Translations under genes and position numbers: made by a program
The notes under the pieces: generated by a model
Told to the model about the DNA's origin: nothing
The model's database searches: none
The model's input: the letters and a program-made list of their open reading frames with translations, nothing else
DNA from: Nostoc sp. C052
GTDB taxonomy: Bacteria; Cyanobacteriota; Cyanobacteriia; Cyanobacteriales; Nostocaceae
Direction: 5' to 3'
DNA length: 64,000 nt
Assembly: GCF_013393905.1 (NCBI RefSeq)
Contig: NZ_CP040272.1
Location: 4,026,001 to 4,090,000, forward strand
Shown here: positions 9,001-17,500 of the stretch, in pieces
Layout: every line of letters begins with the position of its first letter
Position numbering within the stretch: the stretch's first letter is position 1

Positions 9001-11552
9001 GACTTCTCAAACGGATTAGGAATGAATTTTTCTTGTGTTAACTCGGTGCGGTTAAGGTATTCTCTAGCTAGACCATCTCCCCCAACATATAATTCTCCCG
9101 GTACACCAATACCTACTGGTTGTAGTTGGGAATCTAACAAATAGATTTGTGTGTTGGAAATTGGTTGCCCGATGGGAATAGTTGTAGCGCCTTCTGGTAC
9201 ATCCTGCACTAAGTACCAGGAACTAAATGTTGTATTCTCTGTTGGCCCATAAACATGGAGGAGTTGCTGCGGCGCACCGTTGTTGAGTACTTCTTTAACC
9301 CATTTAGGATCTACAGCCTCGCCGCCAAATAAAAGATACCGTAGTGAATTGAAAGCAGAGGGGACTTCTTGAGCAATTTGATTGAATAGGGCAGTTGTCA
9401 AGAATAATACACTGATATTTTGCGATCGCATAAAGTCCGCAAAATTTCTGGGCGAAAGTGCCACATCTTTGCTCACCCCTACCAACCGCGCTCCGTTCAG
9501 TAACGCTCCCCAAATTTCAAAGGTAGCAGCATCGAAGGCGTGATTTGAGGCTTGGGCAATTACATCATCAGCAAAAATATTGATATAGTTGGTTTCTTTG
9601 ACGAGTCGAACTACACTTCGGTGGATAATGCTTACACCTTTGGGTTGACCTGTAGAACCAGAGGTGTACATTACATAAGCTAAGTTATCAGCGTTGACGC
9701 TGGTAGTTGGGTTCTGTTGGGTTTGTTGATTGATGATATCCCAGTTTGAGTCTAAGCAAATTATATTAGCTTGGCGTTCGGCAAAATCGCGCCAGAGGCG
9801 ATCGCCTAGTTTATTAACTAATTTTTCTTGAGTCAATACAATTGATAACTGAGTATCTTCAAGCATGAAGGTCAATCGCTCTTGAGGATATTCTGGGTTA
9901 AGTGGGATGTATGCACCACCCGCCTTGAGAATCCCCAATAGTCCCACGATCATTTCTAAGGAACGCTCCACACATATCCCCACCAGCACATCAGCTTTCA
10001 CACCCAAAGACTTCAGGTAATGCGCCAACTGGTTAGCACGGCTGTTCAGTTCGCGGTATGTGAGATGTTGATTCTCGTACACCACCGCCACAGCATCGGG
10101 TGTAAGCTCCACCTGCTCCTCAAACAACTGATGAATAGATTTATCCTGGGGATAGTTAGACTGGGTATCGTTCCAGTCCACTAATAGCTGTTGCTGCTCA
10201 GATTTTGTTAGTATTGGCAACTGGGAAATTCGTTGCTGAGGATTAGCAACAATACCTTGTAGCAGTGTCACAAAATGACCAAGCATCCGGCTAATCGTTC
10301 CATCTTCAAATCGACTAGCATCGTACATCACCCTCAGTGATAATTGCTCACCAGGGGAAACTACAACCGCCAGAGGATAATTTGTTTGTTCAATCCACCT
10401 AAAATTCGAGAGGGAAAAATTGCTATTTCCTTGTAGAACAGCAGTATCAACAGGATAATTCTCAAAAACAACAATACTCTCAAACAAAGACGTACCCTTG
10501 GGAACATCACTTAGCCCCTGAATCCCTGCCAATGAGCTATAGGAAAATTGCTCAGACTCCACCTGTTGCGCCTGTAAATCCTTCAATAAACCCAGCAATT
10601 CAGTCTTCTCGGAAATTTGCACCCTCACTGGCAGAGTATTGATAAATAACCCCACAATCGACTCTACACCAACAAGTTCAGGCGGACGACCAGAAACAGT
10701 TGCACCAAAAACCACATCTGTTTCTTGGCTATAGCGAGACAGCAAAAGTCCCCAAGTCGCCTGCACCAAATTACTCATCGTCAATTGATGCTGTCTGACA
10801 AAAGACATCACTGCTGTTGTCGCTGACACAGTTAAGTCAATTTGTTGTTCGCTGTAGCCCGAATGCTGCTCCACGGACAATGGTTTATCCACAGTCAAAG
10901 GAGTTGGTGTAGTAAAACCTTGAAGTTTTTGTCGCCAAAATTTATTAGCTAAATCTCGATCCTGTTGCTGTAACCAAGCAATATAGTTGCGGTAGCTGAC
11001 AGTTCCGATGTTAGATAAACTTTTACCCTGAGAAATAGCTTGATAAAACTCCAACAGGTCTTGGAAAACCAAAGGTGACGACCAGCCATCAAGTAATAAA
11101 TGATGATGACACCAAACAAACTGATAAGTATTTCCATCCAACTGGATTAGATGTAAGCGCATCAATGGCGCTTGCGACACTTGAAAACCCTGTTGTCGCT
11201 CAGAATCCAGAAAAGTCTCTAATTGCTGTTGCTGCTCAAGTGCCGATAACTCCCGCCAGTCATAAGTTTCGACTGTCACATTTATCTGTCGATACACCAC
11301 TTGAACAGGCTGGCTCAAAGATTCCCACAGAAAAGCTGTGCGGAAGACGGGATGCCGAGCTACCACTTGCTGCCAAGCTTGCTCGAAGGTTTTTACATCT
11401 AGGTTTCCCGTCAAAATGCAAGTTATCTGCTCAAAATATACGCCTGAATCTGGAGCATACAAACTTTCAAACAGCATCCCCTCTTGCATAGGAGATAAGG
11501 GATAAATATCTTCAATATTTTGTCGGTTAGTTTTATTAAGTTCTAATTTCAT
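1..11552 (-). CDS. ncpB: Nostocyclopeptide-type NRPS NcpB, 3' end outside window
   Basis: Second synthetase of the peptide assembly line; its ATG overlaps the stop of the preceding synthetase in an ATGA (11549-11552), so the two are translationally coupled. About 3850 residues are visible, open to the window edge. Order: C of the D-acceptor type (CHHHLLLDG near residue 150; MQEGMLF motif near the N-terminus), A, PCP (GGHSL near 1040), C, A, PCP (near 2133), C, A, PCP (near 3200), C, then an A domain cut off before its TSGSTG loop. Pocket residues read by alignment to GrsA: DAFFLGVTF (Ile/Val type), DVWHISLID (Ser), DVQFISHLA (Pro type, here probably 4-methylproline). There is no methyltransferase domain. 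In nostocyclopeptide synthetase the fourth module takes Leu or Phe and ends in a reductase that releases an aldehyde; both lie beyond the edge here. The Ile and Ser A domains carry repeat-derived linkers. Confidence 0.85.
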   Translation of the reverse strand, partial: MKLELNKTNRQNIEDIYPLSPMQEGMLFESLYAPDSGVYFEQITCILTGNLDVKTFEQAWQQVVARHPVFRTAFLWESLSQPVQVVYRQINVTVETYDWRELSALEQQQQLETFLDSERQQGFQVSQAPLMRLHLIQLDGNTYQFVWCHHHLLLDGWSSPLVFQDLLEFYQAISQGKSLSNIGTVSYRNYIAWLQQQDRDLANKFWRQKLQGFTTPTPLTVDKPLSVEQHSGYSEQQIDLTVSATTAVMSFVRQHQLTMSNLVQATWGLLLSRYSQETDVVFGATVSGRPPELVGVESIVGLFINTLPVRVQISEKTELLGLLKDLQAQQVESEQFSYSSLAGIQGLSDVPKGTSLFESIVVFENYPVDTAVLQGNSNFSLSNFRWIEQTNYPLAVVVSPGEQLSLRVMYDASRFEDGTISRMLGHFVTLLQGIVANPQQRISQLPILTKSEQQQLLVDWNDTQSNYPQDKSIHQLFEEQVELTPDAVAVVYENQHLTYRELNSRANQLAHYLKSLGVKADVLVGICVERSLEMIVGLLGILKAGGAYIPLNPEYPQERLTFMLEDTQLSIVLTQEKLVNKLGDRLWRDFAERQANIICLDSNWDIINQQTQQNPTTSVNADNLAYVMYTSGSTGQPKGVSIIHRSVVRLVKETNYINIFADDVIAQASNHAFDAATFEIWGALLNGARLVGVSKDVALSPRNFADFMRSQNISVLFLTTALFNQIAQEVPSAFNSLRYLLFGGEAVDPKWVKEVLNNGAPQQLLHVYGPTENTTFSSWYLVQDVPEGATTIPIGQPISNTQIYLLDSQLQPVGIGVPGELYVGGDGLAREYLNRTELTQEKFIPNPFEKSKGASALGGFPDLKQLAFKSQKSKLLYKTGDLARYLPDGNIEYLSRIDGQVKIRGLRIELGEIEAVLSQHSDVQVSCVIVREDTPGDKRLVAYVVTHQNCQPTIGEIRQFLKAKLPDYMIPSAFVILESLPLNLNGKVDRRALPKPDLDTPLLEKYVAPRTPVEEMLVLLWAQVLKVEQVGIHDNFFELGGHSLLATQLVSRIRTSFKIELSLRELFAASTITELAPLIQQLQQQDLELAAPPILRRTQNANLPLSYSQQRLWFLDQFEPNSSFYNIPVGLRLVGTVNVDALQQSLIEIIHRHEALRTNFVSVDGQAAQIIQAQPNWSVTVVDLKHLPWKEQEIAAQKLLQQEAIEPFDLAHDALIRATLIVLSPTEHWLLVCMHHVVSDGWSIGVFVEELQALYNAYSQGQPSSLLPLPIQYADFALWQRQWLQGEVLNSQLSYWKEQLANAPTFLPLPTDRPRPAVQTFNGAHLEFTLSVELTQKLVKLSQQQGVTLFMTLLAAYNTLLYRYTGQTDILVGSPIANRDRAEIEGLIGFFVNTLVMRTNLAENPSFNELLPRIREMALSAYAHQDLPFEMLVEALQPERDLSHTPLFQVMFVLNNAPTSEVELTGLTVSELPTESAIAKFDLTLSMENTSTGLVGGWDYNTDLFDSSTIERMTGHFLTLLEAIVANPSDRISQLPILTAFEQQQLLVEWNDTQVDYPQDKCIHQLFEEQVERTPNAVAVVFDNQQLTYHELNCRANQLAHYLQSLGVSADVLVGICVERSLEMVVGLLGILKAGGAYVPLDPEYPQDRLSFMLENAQVSVLLTQQHLVEKLPEHQARVVCLDTDWEIIPQSNQQNPITGVQASNLAYVIYTSGSTGRPKGAINTHLGICNRLLWMQQAYQLTEIDCVLQKTPFSFDVSVWEFFWPLLTGARLVVAKPGGHKDSGYLVNLILEQQVTTLHFVPSMLRAFLEEESVKNCSSLKRVICSGEALPKELQESFFACLGCQLHNLYGPTEAAIDVTFWECQPESNLKTVPIGRPISNTQIYILDQNLQPVPVGVPGELHIGGVGLARGYLNARELTQEKFIPNPFSGSRRAGEDTSTTLSNRGSRGVRERRKKIAQSLVPSPRLYKTGDLARYLPDGNIEYLGRIDNQVKIRGFRIELGEIEAVLSQHSDVQTSVVIIREDIPGDKRLVAYIVPQPQITPTVSVLRSFLKEKLPEYMVPSAIAILESLPLTPNGKIDRRALPAPEPSSESRDKYVAPHTPLEEILALIWQEVLKVELVGRHDNFFELGGHSLLATQLVSRVRSSLKVELPLRSLFAAPTIAQLALLIQQLQQQYLELAAPPINRRTENANLPLSYSQQRLWFLDQFESNSSFYNIPVGLRLVGTLNVDALQQSLIEIIHRHEALRTNFVSVDGQAAQIIQTQPNRTVTVVDLQHLPLTEQKTTAQELLEQQAIEPFDLAHDPLIRATLVVLSPTEQWLLVCMHHIVSDGWSIGVFVEELQALYNAYSQGQPSPLLPLPIQYADFALWQRQWLVGEVLNSQLSYWEQQLANAPTFLPLPTDRPRPAVQTFNGAYLEFALSVELTQQLTKLSQKQGVTLFMTLLAAYNTLLYRYTGQEDILVGSPIANRDRTELEGLIGFFVNTLVMRTNLTENPSFSELLSRVRDMAMEAYAHQNLPFEMLVEALQPERDLSHTPLFQVMFVLQNAPTSELDLTGLNVSSLPVKLTTSRFDLTLIMENSPTGLVGLWEYSTDLFDANTIERMTSHFVTLLEGIIANPEQQISQLPLLTQPEQQKLLVEWNDTQVDYPLHKCIHQLFEEQVQLTPNAVAVVYKNQQLTYNELNYRANQLAHYLRSLGVKPDALVGLCVERSLEMVIGLLGILKAGGAYLPLDPEYPQERLSFILEDTQVKVLLTQQQLIDRLPQNQAQLVYLDTDAELISQCSQDNLISGVQANNLGYIIYTSGSTGQPKGIAMNQIALSNLILWHRDNLKITHGAKTLQFASINFDVSFQEIFTTWCSGGTLFLITEELRHDTSALLGVLQEKAVERMFLPVVGLQQLAEVAVSNELVNTHLREIITSGEQLRITPAISGWLSKLTDCTLHNHYGPSESHLATSFTLNHSVQTWPSLPPIGRPISNTQIYILDKYLQPVPIGVPGEVYIAGVLLARGYLNRPELTQEKFIRNPFSTDPDSRLYKTGDLAHYLPDGNIEYLGRIDNQVKIRGFRIELGEIEAVLSQHSDVEASCVVVREDTPGDKRLVAYIVPQPEQRVSVNVVRSFLKSKLPEYMVPSAIAILDALPLTPNGKLDRRALPAPDLQSQLSDKYVAPRNPIEEILSVIWAQVLKVEQVGIHDNFFELGGHSLLATQLVSRVRINLKVELPLRSLFAAPTIAELSHNIQQLQQQDLELAAPPILKRAENTEIPLSYSQQRLWFLDQFEPNNASYNIPVGLRLVGTINVVALEQSLIEIIHRHEALRTNFITVDGQATQIIQTQTNWSVAIVDLQHLPVTEQKTAAQKLVQQQAIEPFDLESEALIRATLVVLSSTEQWLLVCMHHVVSDGWSIGVFVQELQAIYNAYSQGQPSPLLPLPIQYADFALWQRQWLVGEVLNSQLSYWKQQLANAPTFLPLPTDRPRPAVQTFNGAHLEFTLSVELTQKLVKLSQQQGVTLFMTLLAAYNTLLYRYTGQTDILVGTPIANRDRAEIEGLIGFFVNTLVLRTNLVENPSFNELLPQIREMALSAYAHQDLPFEMLVEALQPERDMSHTPLFQVMFVLQNTPVSQLELTGLSVSELPIETSTTKFDLTLVMENTATGLVGWWQYNTDLFDSSAIKRMTLHFVTLLESIVANPEQRISQLTMLTATEQEQLLIEWNNTQVDYPQDKCIHQLFEEQVERTPDAVAVVFENQQLTYHELNCRANQLAHYLQSLGVSADVLVGICVERSLEMVVGLLGILKAGGAYVPLDPEYPQDRLSFMLENAQVSVLLTQQQLVEKLQKYQTQVVCLDTDWHFIA
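5652..5764 (-). repeat. Repeat-derived in-frame insertion in Ser A domain linker
   Basis: Between the conserved FIPNP and LYKTGDL blocks of the Ser-activating domain lie about 113 bp of intergenic-type sequence: GGGACTGGGGACTAG-like runs, CTCTGCTCC runs and a CTGAGCGTAGTCGAAG unit. It is translated as about 37 extra residues rich in Ser, Arg and Thr, and the frame stays open. Confidence 0.8.
8931..9005 (-). repeat. 75-bp palindromic repeat, copy 1 (Ile A domain)
   Basis: Identical over 75 bp to 19991-20065. It consists of TTTTGACTTTTGACTTTTGA followed by a hairpin-forming core (GCCAGTTGC ... GCACTGGC around GGGAAACCC). It sits in frame at the FIPNP/LYKTGDL linker. Confidence 0.9.
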
Positions 11553-14500
11553 AAATTTTGTAATATCTGATCTAGTTCTAGTTGGTTAAGTTGAATTAAT
11601 GGAAAATCTGTGGGCGTATAACCTGCATTTTCTGGTGATAAACAATGAGCAATTATATCTTGCAGAGTTTCGACAAATTCTTGGGCTATATTCTCAATCG
11701 TTTCGTGATGATGGATATTGCTGCTGTATGTCCAATCTATTTGTAGTTGTTCGTTAATAATGATGGCATTAATGTCTATCAAACAATGTCGCTGACCTTG
11801 TAAACTCTGGCTGTTTCCGCTCGGCTCATTAGCTATTTGCATCAGAGCAGATGTATTCACAACTTGAGCAAATTGTCCCAAATAATTGAAGCTAATTTCT
11901 GCTTGGGGAATTTTCTCTAGTTGGGCGCTAATTTCTGCATTAACATTCAGATAACGCAATAAGCCATAGCCAATACCTTTGTTAGGAATTACACGTAATT
12001 GTTCCTTGACAGATTTTAAAACAGTACCCAGATCATCTATGATTCCCAGTTCTACAACCACTGGAAAAATTGTTGTAAACCAACCAACAGTCCGTGATAA
12101 GTCTACACCATCGATAATCTCTTCCCGCCCATGACCTTCTAAGTTGAATAACACTGACTCAGAATTAGTCCATCCGCTCAACACCAACACTAAGGCAGTT
12201 AACAAGATATCGTTAATTTGTGTTTTATAAGCTTTCGGAACATCTTGCAGGAGAGAAAGGGTTTCAGCTTCATCTAATGATACTGATATTGTCCTAGCCG
12301 ATGCGGTAGTGTTTATTCCTTGTGCATAATCCACTGGGATGGAGTCAACTGCATCGTAAGATGCACTCAACCAATAATCTAGTTCTGATTTCAAGACTTC
12401 TGATTGGGCATATTCTGTCAGTTGTCGCGCCCAATCTTTGAAGGATGTGGTTTTAGCAGGTAGTTCAATGGTGTTGCCTTGACTTAGTTGCTGGTAAGCT
12501 GTCTGCAAATCTTCTAACAATATCCGCCAAGAAACACCGTCTACTACGAGGTGGTGAATTATCACCAGCAATCGGGCTTTTTTGTCAATACCCAGCCAGA
12601 AAAATGCTACTTGCACGAGATTTTCTGACAGATTTAAACTCGCCTGTAATTCATTGGCTGTAGTTTCAATGACAGTTTCTATCTGAGCTTCTGGAACTGT
12701 CGATAAGTCAAAACGAGGGATAGTAATATTATCGGTTGGCGCGGCATGAATCTGCTGCCATATTGTATCTGTTTGAGTGAATCTTAGCCTTAGGGCATCA
12801 TGATGTTTTAGTAGTTGCTGCCATACTTGCTCTAATATTTCTAGATCGAGGTCTGATGGTACTGTGAGGAGAAATGATTGATTAAAGTGGTGTTTCTCTG
12901 GTAAATTCTGCTCGAAAAACCAGTGTTGAATTGGTGTTAGCGGTAATGTCCCTGTGACTAATCCTTGTTCAATTGAGAGTGCTTTTGTTGTACCTGCAAC
13001 TGTGGCTAATTGGGCGATGGTTTGGTTGGCAAATAGTTGTTTGATTGTCAGTTCTATGCCAGCAACTTTTGCTCTACTGATGATTTGAATGCTGAGGATG
13101 GAATCTCCTCCTAGTTCAAAATAGTTATCGTGTATGCCTATTTGCTCTACTCTTAATACTTGCTCCCAAATTTGGGTTAATTTTTCTTCAATCGAGGTGC
13201 GCGGTGCTACTAGGTTGCTTTCTATTCCTGTGCGTGCTTCTGGTTCTGGTAGGGCGCGACGGTCTATTTTGCCGTTGGTGGTAAGCGGTAGGAAATCTAG
13301 GGTAACAATCGCACTTGGTATCATATATTCCGGTAATTTTTCTTTGAGAAAACTACGCAGAACGCTAACTGTGGGTGTTATCTGTGGCTGCGGTACTATG
13401 TAGGCGACTAGGCGCTTATTTCCGGGAATGTCTTCGCGGACGATGACTACAGATGTTTGCACATCACTATGTTGGCTTAGTGCTGCTTCGATTTCTCCCA
13501 ACTCGATGCGGAATCCCCGGATTTTTACTTGGTTATCGATGCGTCCCAGGTATTCGATATTACCATCTGGTAAATAGCGTGCTAAGTCGCCAGTTTTGTA
13601 TAATTTTGAATTTTGAATTTTGAATTTTGAATTGTTAAACGGGTTGGGGATAAATCTTTCTTGTGTTAACTCTGGACGGTTGAGGTATCCTATTGCTAAT
13701 CCTGCTCCACCAATATGCAGTTCTCCTGGTACACCCACAGGTAGTGGTTGCAAGTTTTGGTCGAGTATGTAGATTTGCGTGTTGTCAATTGGACGACCAA
13801 TGGGGACAAGTTGTGGATAAATCTCACGCTGACAATTCCAGAAAGTTGCATCAATACAAGCCTCTGTTGGGCCGTAGAGATTATGTAAATTTACATCTAG
13901 CTTACTTAACAAGCCTTCTTGCAGAGTAACAGGTAAGACTTCACCGCCACAGAACACGTGTTTGAGGGACTGACAAGTTTCGATTCCGCCCTGTTCTAAA
14001 AGCATTTGCAGTAAAGATGGAACAAGTTGAATAGTAGTTACCTGTTGCTGGGCAATTAACCTTAAAAGATAAGCACTGTCAGTATGACCTCCTGGTTCAG
14101 CTATCAACAACTGTCCACCTGCTAACAATGGAGCGTAAAATTCCCAAACTGAGGCATCAAAGCCAAAGGGAGTTTTTTGCAGTACTTTGTCTTTTTCAGT
14201 CAGAGGGAATGTTGCTTGCATCCAAAACATGTGGTTGCAAAGGTTACTGTGAGATAGCATTACCCCCTTTGGTTGACCAGTAGAGCCAGAAGTATAAATC
14301 ACATAAGCTACGTTACTAGCTTGCACTTGGGCAATTGGATTCTCCTGGCTAGACTTACTGATTAGGAGCCAATCGTTATCTAAATGGACTACACGCGCTT
14401 GATGTCGAGGTAATTTCTCAACTAGATGCTGTTGAGTAAGTAGCACGGAAACTTGAGTGTCTGCGAGCATGAAAGTCAGACGGTCTTGGGGATATTCAGG

Positions 14501-17500
14501 GTCAAGTGGTACATAAGCCCCACCCGCCTTGAGAATCCCAAGTAATCCCACCACCATTTCTAAAGAACGCTCCACACATATCCCCACCAGCACATCTGCG
14601 GACACTCCCAAAGACTGTAAGTAATGCGCCAACTGGTTAGCACGAGTGTTCAACTCGTGGTATGTCAATTGTTGATTCTCAAATACTACTGCCACCGCAT
14701 CAGGTGTACGTTCTACTTGATCTTCAAATAACTGATGTATACATTTATCTTGGGGATAATCTACTTGAGTATCATTCCACTCAACTAATAATTGCTGTTG
14801 CTCAAATGCTGTGAGGATTGGTAATTGAGAAATGCGCTCGCTGGGATTAGCAACAATAGCTTCTAGCAATGTCACAAAATGACCAGTCATTCGTTCAATT
14901 GTGCTGCTATCAAACAAGTGTGTGTTGTACTCCCACCCTCCCACTAATCCAGTGCTAGTGTTTTCCATTGATAAGGTAAGATCAAACTTGGCGATCGCAC
15001 TTTCTATAAGCAACCAACTGACAGTTAATCCAGTCAACTCTATTTCAGATTTGGGCGCATTATTGAGAACGAACATCACCTGAAATAGTGGTGTATGGCT
15101 GAGATCCCGTTCTGGCTGCAATGCCTCCACCAACATCTCAAAGGGCAAATCTTGATGAGCATAGGCTCCGAAAGCCATTTCTCTTAGGCGCGGGAGTAAT
15201 TCGTTAAAGGTGGGATTCTCAGATAAATCAGTCCGCATCACTAAAGTGTTGACAAAAAAGCCAATTAGCCCTTCTATTTCGGTGCGATCGCGGTTAGCAA
15301 TTGGTGTCCCCACCAAAATATCTGTTTGTCCGGTGTAGCGATAAAGCAGGGTATTATAAGCCGCCAACAAAGTCATAAACAAAGTCACCCCTTGCTGTTG
15401 ACTCAGTTTTATCAACTTTTGAGTTAACTCAACAGACAGGGCAAACTCAAGATATGCGCCATTGAAAGTCTGCACAGCAGGTCTGGGTCTGTCTGTGGGT
15501 AATGGTAAGAACGTGGGCGCATTTGCCAATTGTTGTTCCCAGTAACTTAATTGGCTGTTGAGTACCTCTCCTTGCAACCATTGTCTTTGCCATAAGGCAA
15601 AATCTGCATACTGAATCGGCAATGGCAACAAAGATGAGGGTTGACCTTGAGAATAAGCATTATACAGTGCTTGTAACTCCTCAACAAATACACCTATTGA
15701 CCAGCCATCACTGACAACATGGTGCATACAAACTAATAACCAATGTTCTGTAGGAGACAGCACAATTAATGTCGCTCTGATTAAGGCATCATGAGCTAAG
15801 TCAAAAGGTTCAAATGCTTGTTGTTTAACTAATTTCTGTGCAGCTATTTCTTGTTCTTTCCAGGGTAAATGCTTTAAGTCAACAACTGTAACTGTCCAAT
15901 TTGGTTGTGTTTGAATGATTTGAGTAGCTTGTCCATCAACTGTGATGAAGTTAGTGCGTAATGCTTCGTGGCGATGAATAATTTCAACTAAGCTTTGTTC
16001 TAAGACAACAACATTCAGAGTTCCGACTAAACGCAACCCGAAGGGGATGTTGTATGAGGCACTGTTCGGCTCGAACTGGTCTAAAAACCATAAACGCTGT
16101 TGAGAGTATGACAATGGTAGTTCTGCATTCTCTACCCGCTTTAAGATGGGTAGTGCGGCAAGTTCTAAGTCTTGTTGCTGCAACTGCTGAATATTATGTG
16201 ATAGTTCCGCGATCGTTGGTGCTGCAAATAGCGATCGCAATGGCAGTTCTACTTTCAAGCTGCTACGCACACGGGAAATAAGTTGCGTTGCTAATAGGGA
16301 GTGTCCCCCTAGCTCAAAGAAGTTATCATGTCTGCCTACAAGGTCTACTTTTAGGACTTGTTGCCAAATCAGTGACAGTATTTCTTCGATGGGGTTGCGT
16401 GGGGCGACATATTTCTCTAATAATTCACTACTTGGCTCTGGTGCGGGTAGAGCGCGACGGTCTATTTTGCCATTGGGAGTTAGGGGTAAAGACTCCAGAA
16501 TGACTATTGCCGAAGGAACCATATAGTCTGGTAACTTGGACTTAAGGTCGCTACGCAGTTCGCTAATTGTGAGTGCTACTTGTGGCTGCGGTACAATGTA
16601 GGCAACTAGGCGCTTGTCACCCCTGTTATCTTCACGGGTTATGACACATGATGCTTGCACATGGGGATGTTGGCTGAGTGCTGCTTCGATTTCTCCCAAC
16701 TCAATGCGGAATCCCCGAATTTTTACTTGATTGTCGATACGCCCCAAGTATTCGATGTTGCCATCTGGTAGATAACGGGCTAAATCCCCTGTTTTATATA
16801 ATCTACTCCTTCCTGCCTCCTGCCTCCTGCCTCCTGCCTCCTCAAACGGGTTGGGAATGAATTTTTCTTGTGTTAACTCTGGTCGGTTCAAGTAGCCTCG
16901 CGCTAATCCTGCACCACCAATGTGCAGTTCCCCTGGTACACCTACGGGTACTGGTTGTAAGTTTTGGTCAAGTATGTATATCTGGGTATTGTCAATTGGG
17001 CGACCAATAGAAATCAAGCTCTCACTAGATTCGAGTTGACATACTGATGACCAAATAGTAGTTTCTGTTGGCCCATAAAGGTTCCACAAAGAAGCGCTCC
17101 TAGCAAGCAGTTCATTAACTAGATCCCAAGGTAAAGCTTCACCACCGCAAAGTATTTTTAGATCGCTAAATTGGAAGTTGGAGTCTAAAAGCAATCTCCA
17201 AGTAGCTGGAGTTGCTTGCATAATTGTTGCCTTAGACTTAACTAGCAAGTCAAATAATTCTCTTCCATCAAGGGTTACATCACGAGGGGCTATGACCAGA
17301 CTTGCACCGACAGTTATAGGCAGAAAAATTTCTAAGGCAGCAATATCAAAGGAAATAGTAGTGACTGCAAGCAGTGTATCTTGTTCTGTTATTCCTGGGC
17401 GCTGCTGCATGGCAGATAGGAAATTGCTCACAGATTTATGTGAGATTTGCACACCTTTGGGCTTGCCTGTAGAACCGGAAGTATAAATCACATAAGCTAG

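Noticed and set aside
11075..11491. 138-codon plus-strand frame
   Set aside because: Antisense shadow of the first C domain of ncpB, with no family motif.
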